Program-made: the position numbers and the translations under genes
The notes under the pieces: model-generated
What the model was told of the DNA's origin: nothing
What the model saw: the letters and a program-made list of their open reading frames with translations, nothing else
Databases searched by the model: none
Shown here: in pieces, positions 1-13,396 of the stretch
How the letters are laid out: each line of letters begins with the position of its first letter
Numbering within the stretch: the first letter of the stretch is position 1
Assembly (NCBI GenBank): GCA_004802705.1
Contig: SGPL01000602.1
Location: forward strand, 1 to 19,494
Length of the DNA: 19,494 nucleotides
Direction of reading: 5' to 3'
From: Bondarzewia mesenterica
Taxonomy: Eukaryota > Basidiomycota > Agaricomycetes > Russulales > Bondarzewiaceae

Positions 1-91
1 CCCATGCCACCGCCCATGCCACCACCCATGCCACCGCCCCATGCCACCACCCATGCCACCGCCCATGCCACCACCCATTCCACCCATTCCA
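1..91. repeat. 12-bp minisatellite coding for Gly-Met-Gly-Gly repeats
   Basis: The plus strand carries six tandem copies of a 12-bp unit (CCCATGCCACCR), alternating G and A at the last base, followed by shorter CCCATTCCA units. Read on the minus strand it encodes (G-M-G-G)n, the tail of the METTL14-like protein. The fourth unit (37-49) has 13 bases because its C-run has four Cs instead of three. This changes the minus-strand reading from Gly/Met to Gly/Arg/Trp/His from there to the window edge. Confidence 0.9.
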
Positions 92-2103
92 CCCATGCCC
101 ATGCCATCACTCATGCCCCCCTCCCACATTCCCGCAGACCCGTCCATGAACTGTCCGCTACCCATCCCCTGCATCTGCATCGCATCAAACCCGCCCGTAT
201 TAAAACCCGGCCCGCCCATACCCATTCCAGCACCCATACCCGTTCCCATCATGTTCCCCATGCCCATGTTGTTCATCCCGCCTACGTTCCACCCGACCAC
301 CCCCATCCCATCCATCATGTTCATGCCCATCATCGGCTGCTGCGCCATCATTGCGTTATGAGTCTGATTCTGACCTGGGTTTCTGAACGCTACCGGTCTG
401 TTGACGCGCGGACCCATGGGGATGCTCATGTTCATGCCCACGTTCTGCATTACTCCAGGATTGCTGTTCATCGCCGGGTTAGCCGTGCCGCCGCGGACAG
501 GCGACTTTGGTCTGAGCGCCTCAATTTCTGGATGCAGAAGAGGCGAATCAGGGCGATGTTGAATACAGTATGAACCGACACTAACCTGGAGTCATGGGAA
601 CGACAGGCTTCCCTCCCTGTGCCATTTCCCTGATCTTCCTCTCCCAACTTTCCTTGTTCCACGGCATGGAATGTTCAATCCCGAGCCCTCTTCTTCCTTC
701 TTCTTGTCCAACAATATTGCCATCATTTCCCGACCGTGCCTGGTCCTTGACCTGATCAATCCTCTCTTCCTCCCCATCAGCAAGGACGGTCACCCATCCT
801 CTCCGTACACTTCGCGCGCGGCCAAAAATTTCAAGGCGCCGGGTTCCGAGACAGAAGTTTTCAACGAGGGTGTACATTTCTGGTGGTTTAAGTATTGGAT
901 CTGTTGGGTCACCCTCCCAGATAATTACGTCTGTGTCTGATTGATGAAGGCAGGAGTCAGGAGCTTGCGGAGAATCCAAGACGTATACACATACCGACGT
1001 TGCAATGTACGAACCAGCTGTCGGTGGACCGCCGAACTGTGCCTTTGATGCCAATGAGACAATGCTGTTTTGTGCGAGTTAGTAGTGAAGTTGTCGGAGG
1101 GTCCGTCTAAAGAAAGCGCTCAGCGATTAGTGGACTGAAACTTAAGTTCCCCAAGTGAGCAAACAGAAATACTTGCCCCAGGACCCTTGTTATTCGTCTT
1201 GTTTGTCTTTACCCAAACGACATCCTCACACCTCCGATACCCCCACTTCGCGAGCACTTCGCGTCCCTTCTCAAGACCGTCCCCTGCACCACTGCCCACC
1301 CAAAGAAATACAAATGACGGGTCAGCTGCTAGATTCGGTATTGGCATCTCCTGCAGATTATCCCAGGAGTACGATGATGAGAACGGTGGGTCGATGAGAA
1401 TGACGTCGAATTTAGCCGGAGGAATATTGGAAAGTTCGGACAAGGGCAAGTAGGTCGGGGGCAGGGCATATTCAGTAACTGAAGCTTTCTTCAAAGCGAG
1501 AAGGCGCTGTTGTTTGGGATATCTAAGGCGACGGAGAAGTGAATGTCAGAAAGGCAGGCAAATGCAACTCAGTGCGAGGCATAGTAGTAATGTGTACACA
1601 AGCGAAGAGTAGCAGTAGAAAATATGTCCACTAGTGCATCCACATAGCCTCCATGTCATGCATCACAAAGTACGACACGAGTCGGGTCAAACGAAAATAA
1701 GAATGACTAACTCTTCGAAACGTCGCTCCGGTTCAGCTCCAAGCACCCAGTTTTGAGGCCATTCACCACCGTCAACATACCGCTGAGAATAATCGTTACG
1801 AATTGTCTCTTCCTCCGGAACATAATTCTGATAATGCGCAACTCGAGCTCGTTTAGCAGGGGGTAAATCCGGCCGAGATGGACGTGGTTTCGGAGCTAAG
1901 GCAGGTGAAGAAGGCGGAGAGGGAGAGCGCGACTGAGGTGGCGAGGGTATGAGGGGGAGTTTTAGTATCTGGGTTGGGGGCGTTGCCAGCGAGCGAAGTT
2001 GGCGTCGATGTTGTCTCTGCGAGTTTCGTACTCGCGATATCAAAGCATGGTGCTGGGCAAGTAGATCGTTAGCAGAACTAAGGCATTCTGCGACAGATGC
2101 CAT
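1..2103 (-). CDS. METTL14/KAR4-like m6A methyltransferase subunit, 3' end off the window
   Basis: This is an MT-A70 family protein, best matched to METTL14, the RNA-binding partner of the catalytic METTL3/IME4 subunit in the nuclear mRNA m6A writer; KAR4 is the yeast relative. Exons on the minus strand are 2103-1712, 1522-1177, 1106-995, 936-586 and 527 to the left edge; all joins keep phase. Visible blocks are [17 protein letters not shown] and RRFEEYPK before the core, DVILIDPPF (D175-F178), [56 protein letters not shown] and [10 protein letters not shown], each with a clear METTL14 counterpart. The N-terminal 100 residues are Pro/Ser/Arg-rich. The C-terminal 150 or more residues are rich in Met, Gly and Asn and end in a Gly-Met repeat. 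The second intron (1176-1107) has a GC donor. In the last repeat the frame is shifted by one extra base near 37-40. The start at 2103 is the first ATG of the exon. Family assignment is strong; whether it acts as METTL14 or as a KAR4-like transcription cofactor is not decided by sequence. Confidence 0.88.
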
Positions 2104-2418
2104 TGCAACGCGGGGCCTCCGTCCGTACTATTATGACGGGCGGACAGCCAAATATACACGCAAGAACAGATAGAAAGTCCAAAGCTGTTTTAAAGAAGTA
2201 TATGCTAGTAACAGTGGAGAAATCGACGTAGTCCCCTCAGTCTGAGACGATATCGGAGTGGTGAGCAGAGCAAATCTGCGCATGCGCATGTGACATACTT
2301 GTGTATCGTGTGACCGTCACTTTAGTCATTCAAGCGGCCAGACAGATCCCGTCTAAGAGCGTCTAAGTTACCTCCAGTCTGACTTTCTCTCATTTTCCTT
2401 TACATTTGGACGAGAGAG
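2104..2418. promoter_or_regulatory. Shared divergent intergenic region between METTL14-like gene and RPC2
   Basis: Only 315 bp separate the two start codons, which point away from each other, so this stretch must hold both promoters and both 5' leaders. No clear TATA box is visible. The 80 bases before the RPC2 ATG are pyrimidine-rich (CCTCCAGTCTGACTTTCTC and onward), as is common around fungal transcription starts. A 12-bp palindrome lies inside at 2277-2288. A short repeat, GTCTAAG, occurs twice around 2351-2367. Co-regulation of the two genes is an inference from spacing only. Confidence 0.6.
2277..2288. promoter_or_regulatory. 12-bp perfect palindrome TGCGCATGCGCA
   Basis: A perfect inverted repeat, 141 bp upstream of the RPC2 start codon and about 175 bp from the opposite start codon. 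It looks like the binding site of a dimeric regulator; the same sequence fits the animal NRF1 consensus, but no fungal factor is claimed here. Function is inference. Confidence 0.35.
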
Positions 2419-6731
<4,313 letters not shown>

Positions 6732-6956
6732 TACGGACGCCGTCCAGAGACGTGGGCTATGCCATTTTTGAGCATTCGGTATTTATTCACCCATTGACTT
6801 TCCTCTATGACATATGTACAGCGCTGTATTTCAAATCAAATTGTGTATTTAAACGTGGACAGTAGAAGCGTCGCGCCTCGAAATCGAAGGATGTACGTAC
6901 CTGCTGGCTGAGGGCTGACATGTCAGCATCGCTGAGGCTTCCATCGAGGCGTGACG
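6732..6956. other. RPC2 3' flank
   Basis: This holds the presumed 3' untranslated region of RPC2 and spacer. No canonical AATAAA is seen. AT-rich stretches around 6826-6850 (ATTTCAAATCAAATTGTGTA) could serve poly(A) site selection. Nothing else is recognisable. Confidence 0.4.
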
Positions 6957-7313
6957 ATGCCTCCGGTGAACACTTGGACGTTCCAGCTTTCTGGAGACTC
7001 AGACATTCCATCGGGTCAATCGGTTATCTCTTCCTCACGAAGCGCTTGGGCTCAAGGACGTGAGCCGACATTCCGAAGTCACTCGCTTTTTGACCAGGAG
7101 GTTCTAGCTTCCATGATAGATGCGGCATCGCCTTTTGCGACGGGCTATGTAAACTCCCGAGGCAGGAAATCGCGTCACTGCGCGCTTGACTGGGACGAGA
7201 GCAATGTCACTGAAGCCTCCGTGCCGTCTGCGAACAATTTCTTTCAGGATCGTATCGAGGGTCCGGACGACGGGTCTGTGCCATGCGTGTTGTCACGATA
7301 TGTATATATTTAA
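6957..7313 (+). CDS. Hypothetical open frame of 118 codons
   Basis: An uninterrupted frame from ATG to TAA encodes a Ser/Asp-rich polypeptide (begins MPPVNTWTFQLSGDSD) with no domain I recognise, no signal peptide and no membrane segment. Composition is protein-like and it lies on the same strand as its neighbours. It could be an exon of a spliced gene: a further coding-like stretch in another frame (after a CTCAG acceptor at about 7382, ending TAA near 7528) contains EIRGFNVPDLPSRV. I cannot join the two convincingly. It may equally be a chance frame. Confidence 0.22.
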   Translation: MPPVNTWTFQLSGDSDIPSGQSVISSSRSAWAQGREPTFRSHSLFDQEVLASMIDAASPFATGYVNSRGRKSRHCALDWDESNVTEASVPSANNFFQDRIEGPDDGSVPCVLSRYVYI

Positions 7314-7736
7314 CTTCAGAGTAAAGGTCGATTTGCGTACATATATGTAATAAGATTCCCATTGTCCTGAGGGCCCACTCAGGATATCCATCGTATTCCG
7401 GAACTTGTATCGTTGAGATGTCATCAAGACTAAGCCAAATCTGTCTGGAACCTTGTGGGGAAGAGGCTGTCGAGATTCGTGGCTTCAACGTCCCAGACCT
7501 TCCTTCTCGGGTCCGCCGTCGTGGTTAATCCTCACCCCTGGCGCATGTGTGCGCTCCGCAGCGTCTGGAGCCTATAGTCTATTCTAGTCGACTATTCTGA
7601 GAAAATACGTGCTTCAGCTCCGTAAGGATATTATTGCCCAGGCTAATAGTAGTAATAGTTTAATAGACCGTCACTTTCATGCGAGAGTGACATCAAGCGC
7701 TGTCGGCCTTCAAGTGCCGGCGCAAATGGGTCACAT
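7314..7736. other. Spacer with no supported gene
   Basis: Apart from the coding-like stretch at about 7383-7528 mentioned for the preceding frame, nothing is recognised. The sequence TAATAGTAGTAATAG near 7645-7660 is simple and AT-rich. Confidence 0.4.
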
Positions 7737-8192
7737 ATGAGCGCCTTTCGAACAGATTTTCTCAGCATCCCCGTTGGTCCCCTCAGCAGTATCGATGAAG
7801 CTGAAACTTACCCACAGTCACCTTCCGATCATGGACATGCCGACTCAACCTGGAGTTGGCCGTGGCCAAATTCTGATATGGTGTGGAAGTGCGCTGTTCA
7901 ACACATTGTAAGAGAAACTGCATCTCAGAAAAAAATAAGACAAAGTACGTTATCCAGCAATGATTTCGGGTCTACTTGCCACGGTGCTTGACCGTATGAC
8001 GAGAACTTGTTCCTAGTGGCTGAAGCGAAAAAAGAGTCGCGGAGTTCAACGGGCCTGGCGGACCGCGAAACGTGGCTTCAATATGGTGACGCCGAGTCAG
8101 CCTCAGGCCGCTCACCTGCGTTACTGCCACGATTTGTTGTAACTTACTCCTACTCCTCAGACCTTAAACTAAACGCTTTCTCGCTTCCGGCA
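7737..8192 (+). CDS. Possible upstream exons: N-terminal extension of UBC7 or separate unknown gene
   Basis: An ATG at 7737 opens a frame that reaches a good donor (A|GTACGT at 7945). An acceptor (TCCTAG, ending at 8016) 72 nt later restores a frame that stays open straight into the UBC7 start codon at 8193. The two pieces (7737-7944 and 8017-8192) add exactly 128 codons. The predicted peptide is Ser/Glu/Asp-rich with a Trp-Pro cluster (STWSWPWPNSDMVWK) and a basic patch (ASQKKIRQ); no known domain is seen. UBC7-type enzymes normally start almost directly with the catalytic fold, so this would be unusual. A 5' leader that happens to be open is the simpler alternative. Confidence 0.22.
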
Positions 8193-9462
8193 ATGAACTC
8201 ACGAGGGTCAACTAGCTCGACGGCGCTTAGGCGGCTCATGACAGAGTACAAACAGCTTACATCCGGAGGTGCGTCATACTGTGGCTACCGTCCACGCTCC
8301 GTCGACTTATCCATAGATCACGGCAACGATTACAGGCTCTCCGGATGGTATGTTTACCGCCGGTGCGTTCAATATGTCTCCCTAGGCTCTCAATCGCCTG
8401 TTCTCGCTTAAGCTAGCGACATGAACATATCTTGCAGGCCCGATATCTGAGTCCGACTTTTTTCACCTGGGAGGCCCTAATCTGCGGTCCCAAAGACACG
8501 CCCTTCGTATGCACTCTCTTGTTCCCCAATTTTCGTTCTTTTGTTTCCTGGTGTTCACAATCTTTTCTCCATGACTGCCCGCACAGGAAGGCGGTGTATT
8601 CGCGGCTAAACTGACCTTTGTGAGTTTGCGCGCGTCGCAGTTCCCCTTCTCCCGATACTCGGTCACGGCCTGTTCCCCTTATCACACCACATGAAAGTTG
8701 ACTCGTACCTTTATTGCCCATGCAACCTCAATTTGACGCATCCGAAGCCATCCGACTACCCTCTATCTCCATTCAAGATGAAGTTTGAGCCTCCTCTCTT
8801 CCACCCGAACAGTGAGTCTATCATCTGCCACGCCACGCTGTTCAACCTTCCCCTCGAATTGTCCAATTCGATCACTAATCTCGCCCGCTCCACAACACCG
8901 GATTTGCCGCGTGAACACATCCCGCTTCTAATCCCTTCCTCCGTCCGGACTCACGCACCCGCACGATCAGTCTACCCAGATGGCAATGTCTGCATATCAA
9001 TTCTCCACACGCCTGGCGACGATCCGCTGATGTACGAACAAGCTTCCGAGCGCTGGAGTCCGGTACAGAGTGTCGAAAAGGTCATCCTCAGCGTCATCTC
9101 CATGCTCGCAGGTCTGTACATTGTTCCTTCCATCTACCCGTTTCTTTCCATCGATTCTAATGTGCACGGCGTTTCCTCCTCGTTTCTTTTTACATGGTCT
9201 CGCCTGCTTCGCACCGTACACCGTCTTCCATACAGAGCCCAACCTGGAAAGCGGCGCCAACATCGATTGCTGCAAGCTCTACCGGGACAACAAAGCGGTA
9301 CGCGTCTTCTCCCACCATCTTATTCAATAATAAACCAATAATAAACCTATGCAATTCATATTACTCATCCTCATCCAAATTCCTGGATTCAATTTGGACT
9401 GCAATCAATAGGAATACGAGAGAATAGTTCGGGACTCCATTCAAGAACAGCTCGGTTTGTAA
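8193..9462 (+). CDS. UBC7: UBC7/UBE2G-type ubiquitin-conjugating enzyme E2, with a 1-base frameshift
   Basis: E2 of the UBC7 class, which in yeast works with Cue1 and ER ligases (Hrd1, Doa10) in ER-associated degradation. Exons: 8193-8268, 8336-8362, 8438-8506, 8587-8619, 8748-8811, 8971-9111, 9236-9297, 9412-9462. Recognisable in order are [27 protein letters not shown] then [53 protein letters not shown] with catalytic Cys about residue 97, the acidic insertion after the Cys that marks UBC7/UBE2[21 protein letters not shown] and [18 protein letters not shown]. The product would be about 173 residues (human UBE2G2 has 165). The exon total is 523 nt, one more than a multiple of three. The mismatch maps to a run of six Ts at 8458-8463: the frame before it reads GPISESDF and the frame after it reads FTWEAL, so five Ts would keep both. 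No alternative splice repairs it. Read literally the protein stops being an E2 after residue about 42. A homopolymer error is likelier than a pseudogene because everything else is intact. Confidence 0.9.
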
Positions 9463-9548
9463 TGCAATGATTTTTGTGACGTTGACAGTACTTGAAGGAG
9501 ACACGGTGACTCCGGGGAGTCGAGCCACCAATTCATAATTGTATCAAC

Positions 9549-9563
9549 GCCGCCGCCGCCGCC
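9549..9563. repeat. (GCC)5 trinucleotide repeat
   Basis: Five tandem GCC triplets in non-coding sequence just downstream of the UBC7-like gene; an ordinary microsatellite. Confidence 0.9.
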
Positions 9564-10232
9564 ATCACCACTGTCTCATTGGTACGCACCGACATTGAAG
9601 CTGAGTCCGCTGCATATTCGGGATTTTTTTTTAGACATCGGCTTTACAAAGGCAGGATTCTAATTCACTGTGTAGCACCGCTTGAGCGACGAGCGCACTT
9701 GAGCTGTGTCTGATCTCCGCTGCGTAGCGCCTATCGCAATGTCATTCGCTCCCTTGCAGATACGACTTACGCAGTAGTGCAACCGGACTGCGCACCGCGA
9801 CTGGCTCCCAATCATCGCCGAGAATACGATGGGCGGGATGCAAATCACATGCACGATCGTCCACATATCAAAGCTTATTGCGCTTGTTTTGCATTGTGTT
9901 GAGGACCCATCTAGATGAGAACAATCCAAGCGAATACTTATGTTATATGCTGGCAAATCCCACCGAGCGTCGCCATCATGCATCACGCCACAGGACCGCG
10001 AAGTCCTCGCTGCCGACTTGAGAGGCACCCCTGTGTCGACTCGCACTCAATACTGTACGGTATGTGGTGTGACCGACCCAGCGCGTCTTATCATGCACAG
10101 TCGCAATACTTGCTTACTACAGTGACTGTTTTCTGTGCTTGGGGCCGCCGCCGTGACTTGTAATCCTCCAAATCACGGAATGTCAGAACGCCACTGGCAG
10201 ATCTACTAGCTCTTACATACACCCACCGTGCA

Positions 10233-10256
10233 GTACGTATGTACGTACGTACGTAC
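10233..10256. repeat. (GTAC)6 self-complementary repeat
   Basis: Six tandem GTAC units with one mismatch (second unit GTAT). Because GTAC is its own reverse complement, the tract can fold back on itself on either strand. Confidence 0.9.
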
Positions 10257-10391
10257 CGACGGCGTGAGAGGCGCATTGCTGTATCTGGGATTGTGTAACC
10301 TCTGAAAGATAGTATCCAAAGCTCCGGACCATTGATTCGCGCGGGCTTGGAAGCATCAAAAAAAAAAAATGACAGTATGCACGTACGCTTC

Positions 10392-10444
10392 TAGTAAAAG
10401 TTCAGCTGGAAGTGCACGCGGGGCGCGCGCACTGAACTTTACTA
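10392..10444. repeat. Bulged inverted repeat with a GC-rich cap
   Basis: The outer arm TAGTAAAAGTTC (10392-10403) pairs with GAACTTTACTA (10434-10444) with one extra A. The inner arm AGTGC (10411-10415) pairs with GCACT (10429-10433). A seven-base bulge lies on the left side and a GC-rich loop at 10416-10428. It could be a structured RNA or a short non-autonomous element remnant; no target-site duplication directly abuts the arms. Confidence 0.6.
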
Positions 10445-11460
10445 ACGAATTGAGGCTGAAGACCATTGATTCGACCAAATACAAAACGGATGCAGGCCCT
10501 GGCTATTTACAGGATCAGATCGCGCCGTGCGCCGCGATCTCCAAGTGTAGTAGTAGGAATTGCACCACCCTGCAAGTACTAGCTTGATCAGGAGTTCTTG
10601 TACGGTACTCTAGCTACTGACTGTGGCGTATCGCCGTCCCTCGATGAGTCCATCCGCTATCGTGCAGTCGCGGTCCAGCTGCAGGCAACCTGGGGCTTGA
10701 CGTGTTCAGCTGACGCTCATCAATAATATCATTGAATATTCGTTCGCGCCCCCGCCGTACTGTTTCCTCCACGCATCGTGTGCCTATCAATTACTTTCGA
10801 GTATTGTGAAACCCACTAGATCGTCACCAAAAAGATCCTTCATGAATTAATGGTTGTATCCCAGGATTAGGCCCGCGAGCCTGGCATGATTACTGTAATA
10901 ATAAAAAATAAACCAAACAGGCAGACGACATCAGAAGAACGACGACGACAGACGAAATGGCAGGATGAAGAAAGAAAAGAGTTACAGACTACGCAACGTA
11001 CGCTATGTATTCACACAAACACCGCATCATCACGGCATAGCAGAAACAAGATGAAGAGACGAAGATGAGAACGAAAAAGGACTACAGTAAGTATAATTGA
11101 ACAAAATTAGATGGAAGGAAACTTGAGTGCAAATGAATGGATATGGATGATCGTGTGTTCCTACAAATCAGACAAGAATGCAAGGAGAAAAAAAAAACGG
11201 AGATAATGAGACAGAGACATTGAGATTAAAACAGGAGATGTGGGATCGTCGCACGTACCCATGCGTCCCAAAAACTCGAACAACTGGCTTGTCCTGCACA
11301 ATACAACTCTACAAGCTACGCGCAAAGCCGAGCCCAGCCCGACCCAGCCCAGGCCAAATTCACACTTCATGAGATTCTCAATCTAACAACCCAGCAGAAC
11401 GCGACAGACCCAGACCCATCACGGATGGCGAATGCCTCTTCTCCAGGCAGTCTTCGACAT

Positions 11461-13339
11461 TCACACACGACGTTCCTTGAATACACGCTCATCGAAGGGC
11501 GCACCCTCGCGGCCAAAGATGTGGCGCGCGACATATTCGTTGTGGAAAATGCCGCGGGGGTCGACGTCGGCGAGGAGGCGGCAAAAGTCGTCAAACCGCG
11601 GATACATCGCACGCAGAGCGTCCGGCCGCAGGTGATGCGCCTTGGCCCAGTGCGGCCGCCCACCGTGTCGCGCCATAATTGCCTCGAAGGCGCGGAAGAG
11701 CCGTCGGTACGGAACATTGAATCCATACGGCCTGTTTTGCGTGCGATAAGGAAACGAGAAGAACGAGAAGATGGAGAAGAAAGGTGGTAGAGGAAAGAGA
11801 GGATATTGGAAATTTGATTTTGGAAGAGAAGATGTGAAGGGAAAGGAAGGGACGGGGGAAAGACGCACTTATACTGGATGATGCCGATCCAGCATGTCCG
11901 CTGGCCGTAGCTCGGGCTCAACCAGACGTCGTCCGCCTCGGAGAACCGGATCTCGAGCGGACAGTGCGGGCGCAGACCGTGAGGATCCGCGAACTCGGAT
12001 TCGAACCAGTCGCGCAGCTCGCGCAGGCACGCTTGCGCATTCTCGTACGGGATCGCCCACTCGGTCGTATGTTGTCGATACTAGCGAAAATATATCAAAA
12101 AGATGTTAGATGTGGTGTCAGGAGATGGCAGAAGGCACCTTGCAGTCGAGGTTGAAGATATTTAGACTGTCGTCGACGGAGATGGTCTTGTCTTTTACGA
12201 GCCAGGAAGTGAACTTGCCGATCCAGATATTCAAGGGCAGGATATATCGACCGAGGAAAAGAAGGAATTGGACGACGTGAAAGCCGATCAGGGAATGCCA
12301 TAACCAACTCCCGACGGGGCGTTTGGGCTGGCAAAAGCAGTAGTAGAAACCACAAGACGAAAAAACGTCAACGCGTCACTTCTTTCATGATTAAGATACT
12401 GACAGCACGCACTTCTTTCGTCTTGTCCATGGCGCTGACGCGGAAGTCGCCCGCCTGCGGCCACCACCAAAGACGAACGTACTCGGCGGAGTTAGCGACC
12501 TCATCCAAGCGATCAACGACGGGGTCGAATTTGAAAGTTTCCTGGACTTCGTGCAACCGGAACGCTGTGGCGACCTTGAGCTGGATGTCAATGATGAGGC
12601 CGGTGCTCCCGAGGCCGCAGAGGGACGCGACGAACAGGTCGGGCCTCTCCGCGCGCGAGCAGTAGACTCTGGAGCCATCGGCGAGGAGGAGGGTGAGCTG
12701 CTGCACGTGCGTGGACAGGACTTGGTGGGCAATGCCGGTGCCATGTGTGGCTGTGGTGACCATTCCTGCGAGCGTCTGCTCAGAAATGGAGCCGAGGTTG
12801 ATCATGGCGAGGCCATGGGCGTCGAGCGCTGCGTGGAGGCGTTGGAGAGTGATCCCGCCCTGCGCGCGGACATAGTGCTTTTCGGCATTGACCTGGCGGA
12901 GTTTGAATAATAATGCATATCAGTCATTTCGTGCCTGTGCGATTGAAAATAATAAATCTCGGACATCTCCGAGATATCGGAGACCACAACTGATGCAAGC
13001 AAGATAAAGGGAACTTTCCGCCGGGGGTCGGACGCTCACCTCGATGACCTTATTCAGCTTGCCCATCCGCACCATGAATCCACTCGTGCATGCGAGATCG
13101 CTGGGTGAGTGACCGACGCCGACGGCCCGCACGGTTTGCGACTCGCGGCGGGCGAGCTCGAGGATGAGAGCGCACTGGTCCTCCGTGTCGGGCTCGAAGA
13201 CGGAAAGCGGTGTGCATCGGAAGGTTTGACCCCAGTTCTGGAAGACGGCTTTGGAAGGAGGGAGGGTGATGGGTCGGAGAAGGGCGTAGAGGTCACCGAG
13301 GGGGATGTCTGCGAGCGGGGGATGCGTTGAGGACGGCAT
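11461..13339 (-). CDS. ALO1: D-arabinono-1,4-lactone oxidase
   Basis: FAD enzyme that carries out the last step of D-erythroascorbate synthesis, oxidising D-arabinono-1,4-lactone with oxygen and releasing H2O2; in yeast it sits in the mitochondrial outer membrane. Exons on the minus strand: 13339-13040, 12892-12413, 12327-12139, 12080-11869, 11731-11461. They total 1452 nt, giving 483 residues (yeast Alo1 has 526). The FAD-binding domain shows VGVGHSPSD, with His77 at the position of the covalent flavin attachment, then MGKLNKVIE, INLGSISEQTLAGMVTTATH and GLGSTGLIIDIQLKV. The ALO C-terminal domain shows RLWWWPQAGDF, PSYGQRTCWIGIIQYKPYGF, the hallmark GRPHWAK (HWAK at 421-424) and DPRGIFHNEYV. 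The stretch LIGFHVVQFLLFLGRYILPL is hydrophobic and may contact the membrane. All junctions keep phase. The first intron (147 nt) carries a hairpin. A TATA box lies 52 bp upstream of the start. Confidence 0.95.
12956..12975. repeat. 8-bp stem hairpin in ALO1 intron 1
   Basis: ATCTCGGA and TCCGAGAT flank the four-base loop CATC, so the transcript on either strand can form a tight stem-loop. It lies within the 147-nt first intron (12893-13039), which is longer than most others here. Confidence 0.6.
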
Positions 13340-13390
13340 GGGAGGTGCGGGAGAGGAGGTGTTGCGCGGATGGGACTCGGACTGGCTGCC

Positions 13391-13396
13391 TTTATA
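13391..13396 (-). promoter_or_regulatory. ALO1: TATA box of ALO1
   Basis: The minus strand reads CTTATAAAGGCAG, a good TATA element 52 bp before the ALO1 ATG at 13339. The spacing leaves room for a short leader of roughly 20-30 nt. It is the only clear TATA box seen upstream of a gene in the window. Confidence 0.6.

Larger units (their letters stand above)
9463..11460. other. Two-kilobase region without a supported gene
   Basis: No conserved protein block, tRNA or transposon signature was found on either strand. It contains a CCG repeat (9549-9563), a GTAC repeat (10233-10256), a hairpin (10392-10444) flanked by a 13-bp direct repeat, a purine-rich stretch (about 10915-11085), and the downstream flank of the minus-strand ALO1 gene at its right end. 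Short open frames exist, for example at 9940-10125 with a C-x2-C...H-x4-C spacing, but there is no support for them. Confidence 0.5.

Noticed and set aside
1..91. CRISPR-like array
   Set aside because: The 12-bp units are contiguous without spacers and code for GMGG; this is a coding minisatellite in a eukaryote.
4..573. Plus-strand open frames of His/Thr/Pro or Met-Pro repeats
   Set aside because: They are the complement of the Gly/Met-rich C-terminal exon of the minus-strand METTL14-like gene, whose conserved blocks and splice phases fix the coding strand.
8363..8437. Alternative splicing as the explanation for the E2 frame break
   Set aside because: Exon 1 and exon 2 both end in phase 1, and no other donor or acceptor nearby gives the phase-0 entry needed for FTWEAL while keeping GPISESD.
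9660..10046. Minus-strand 128-codon frame with hydrophobic segment
   Set aside because: No conserved motif and residue use unlike the confirmed genes; treated as chance.
9940..10125. Small zinc-binding protein (C-x2-C...H-x4-C)
   Set aside because: The spacing does not fit a known zinc knuckle or finger, the frame is short and nothing else supports it.
10880..11100. Purine-rich stretch as a coding exon
   Set aside because: The frame is only about 60 codons of Lys/Arg/Thr-rich simple sequence with no splice context; more likely low-complexity spacer.
12551..12910. Plus-strand frame of 119 codons over ALO1
   Set aside because: It lies opposite the ALO1 exon 12413-12892, which has clear family motifs; GC-rich coding sequence often leaves the complement open.
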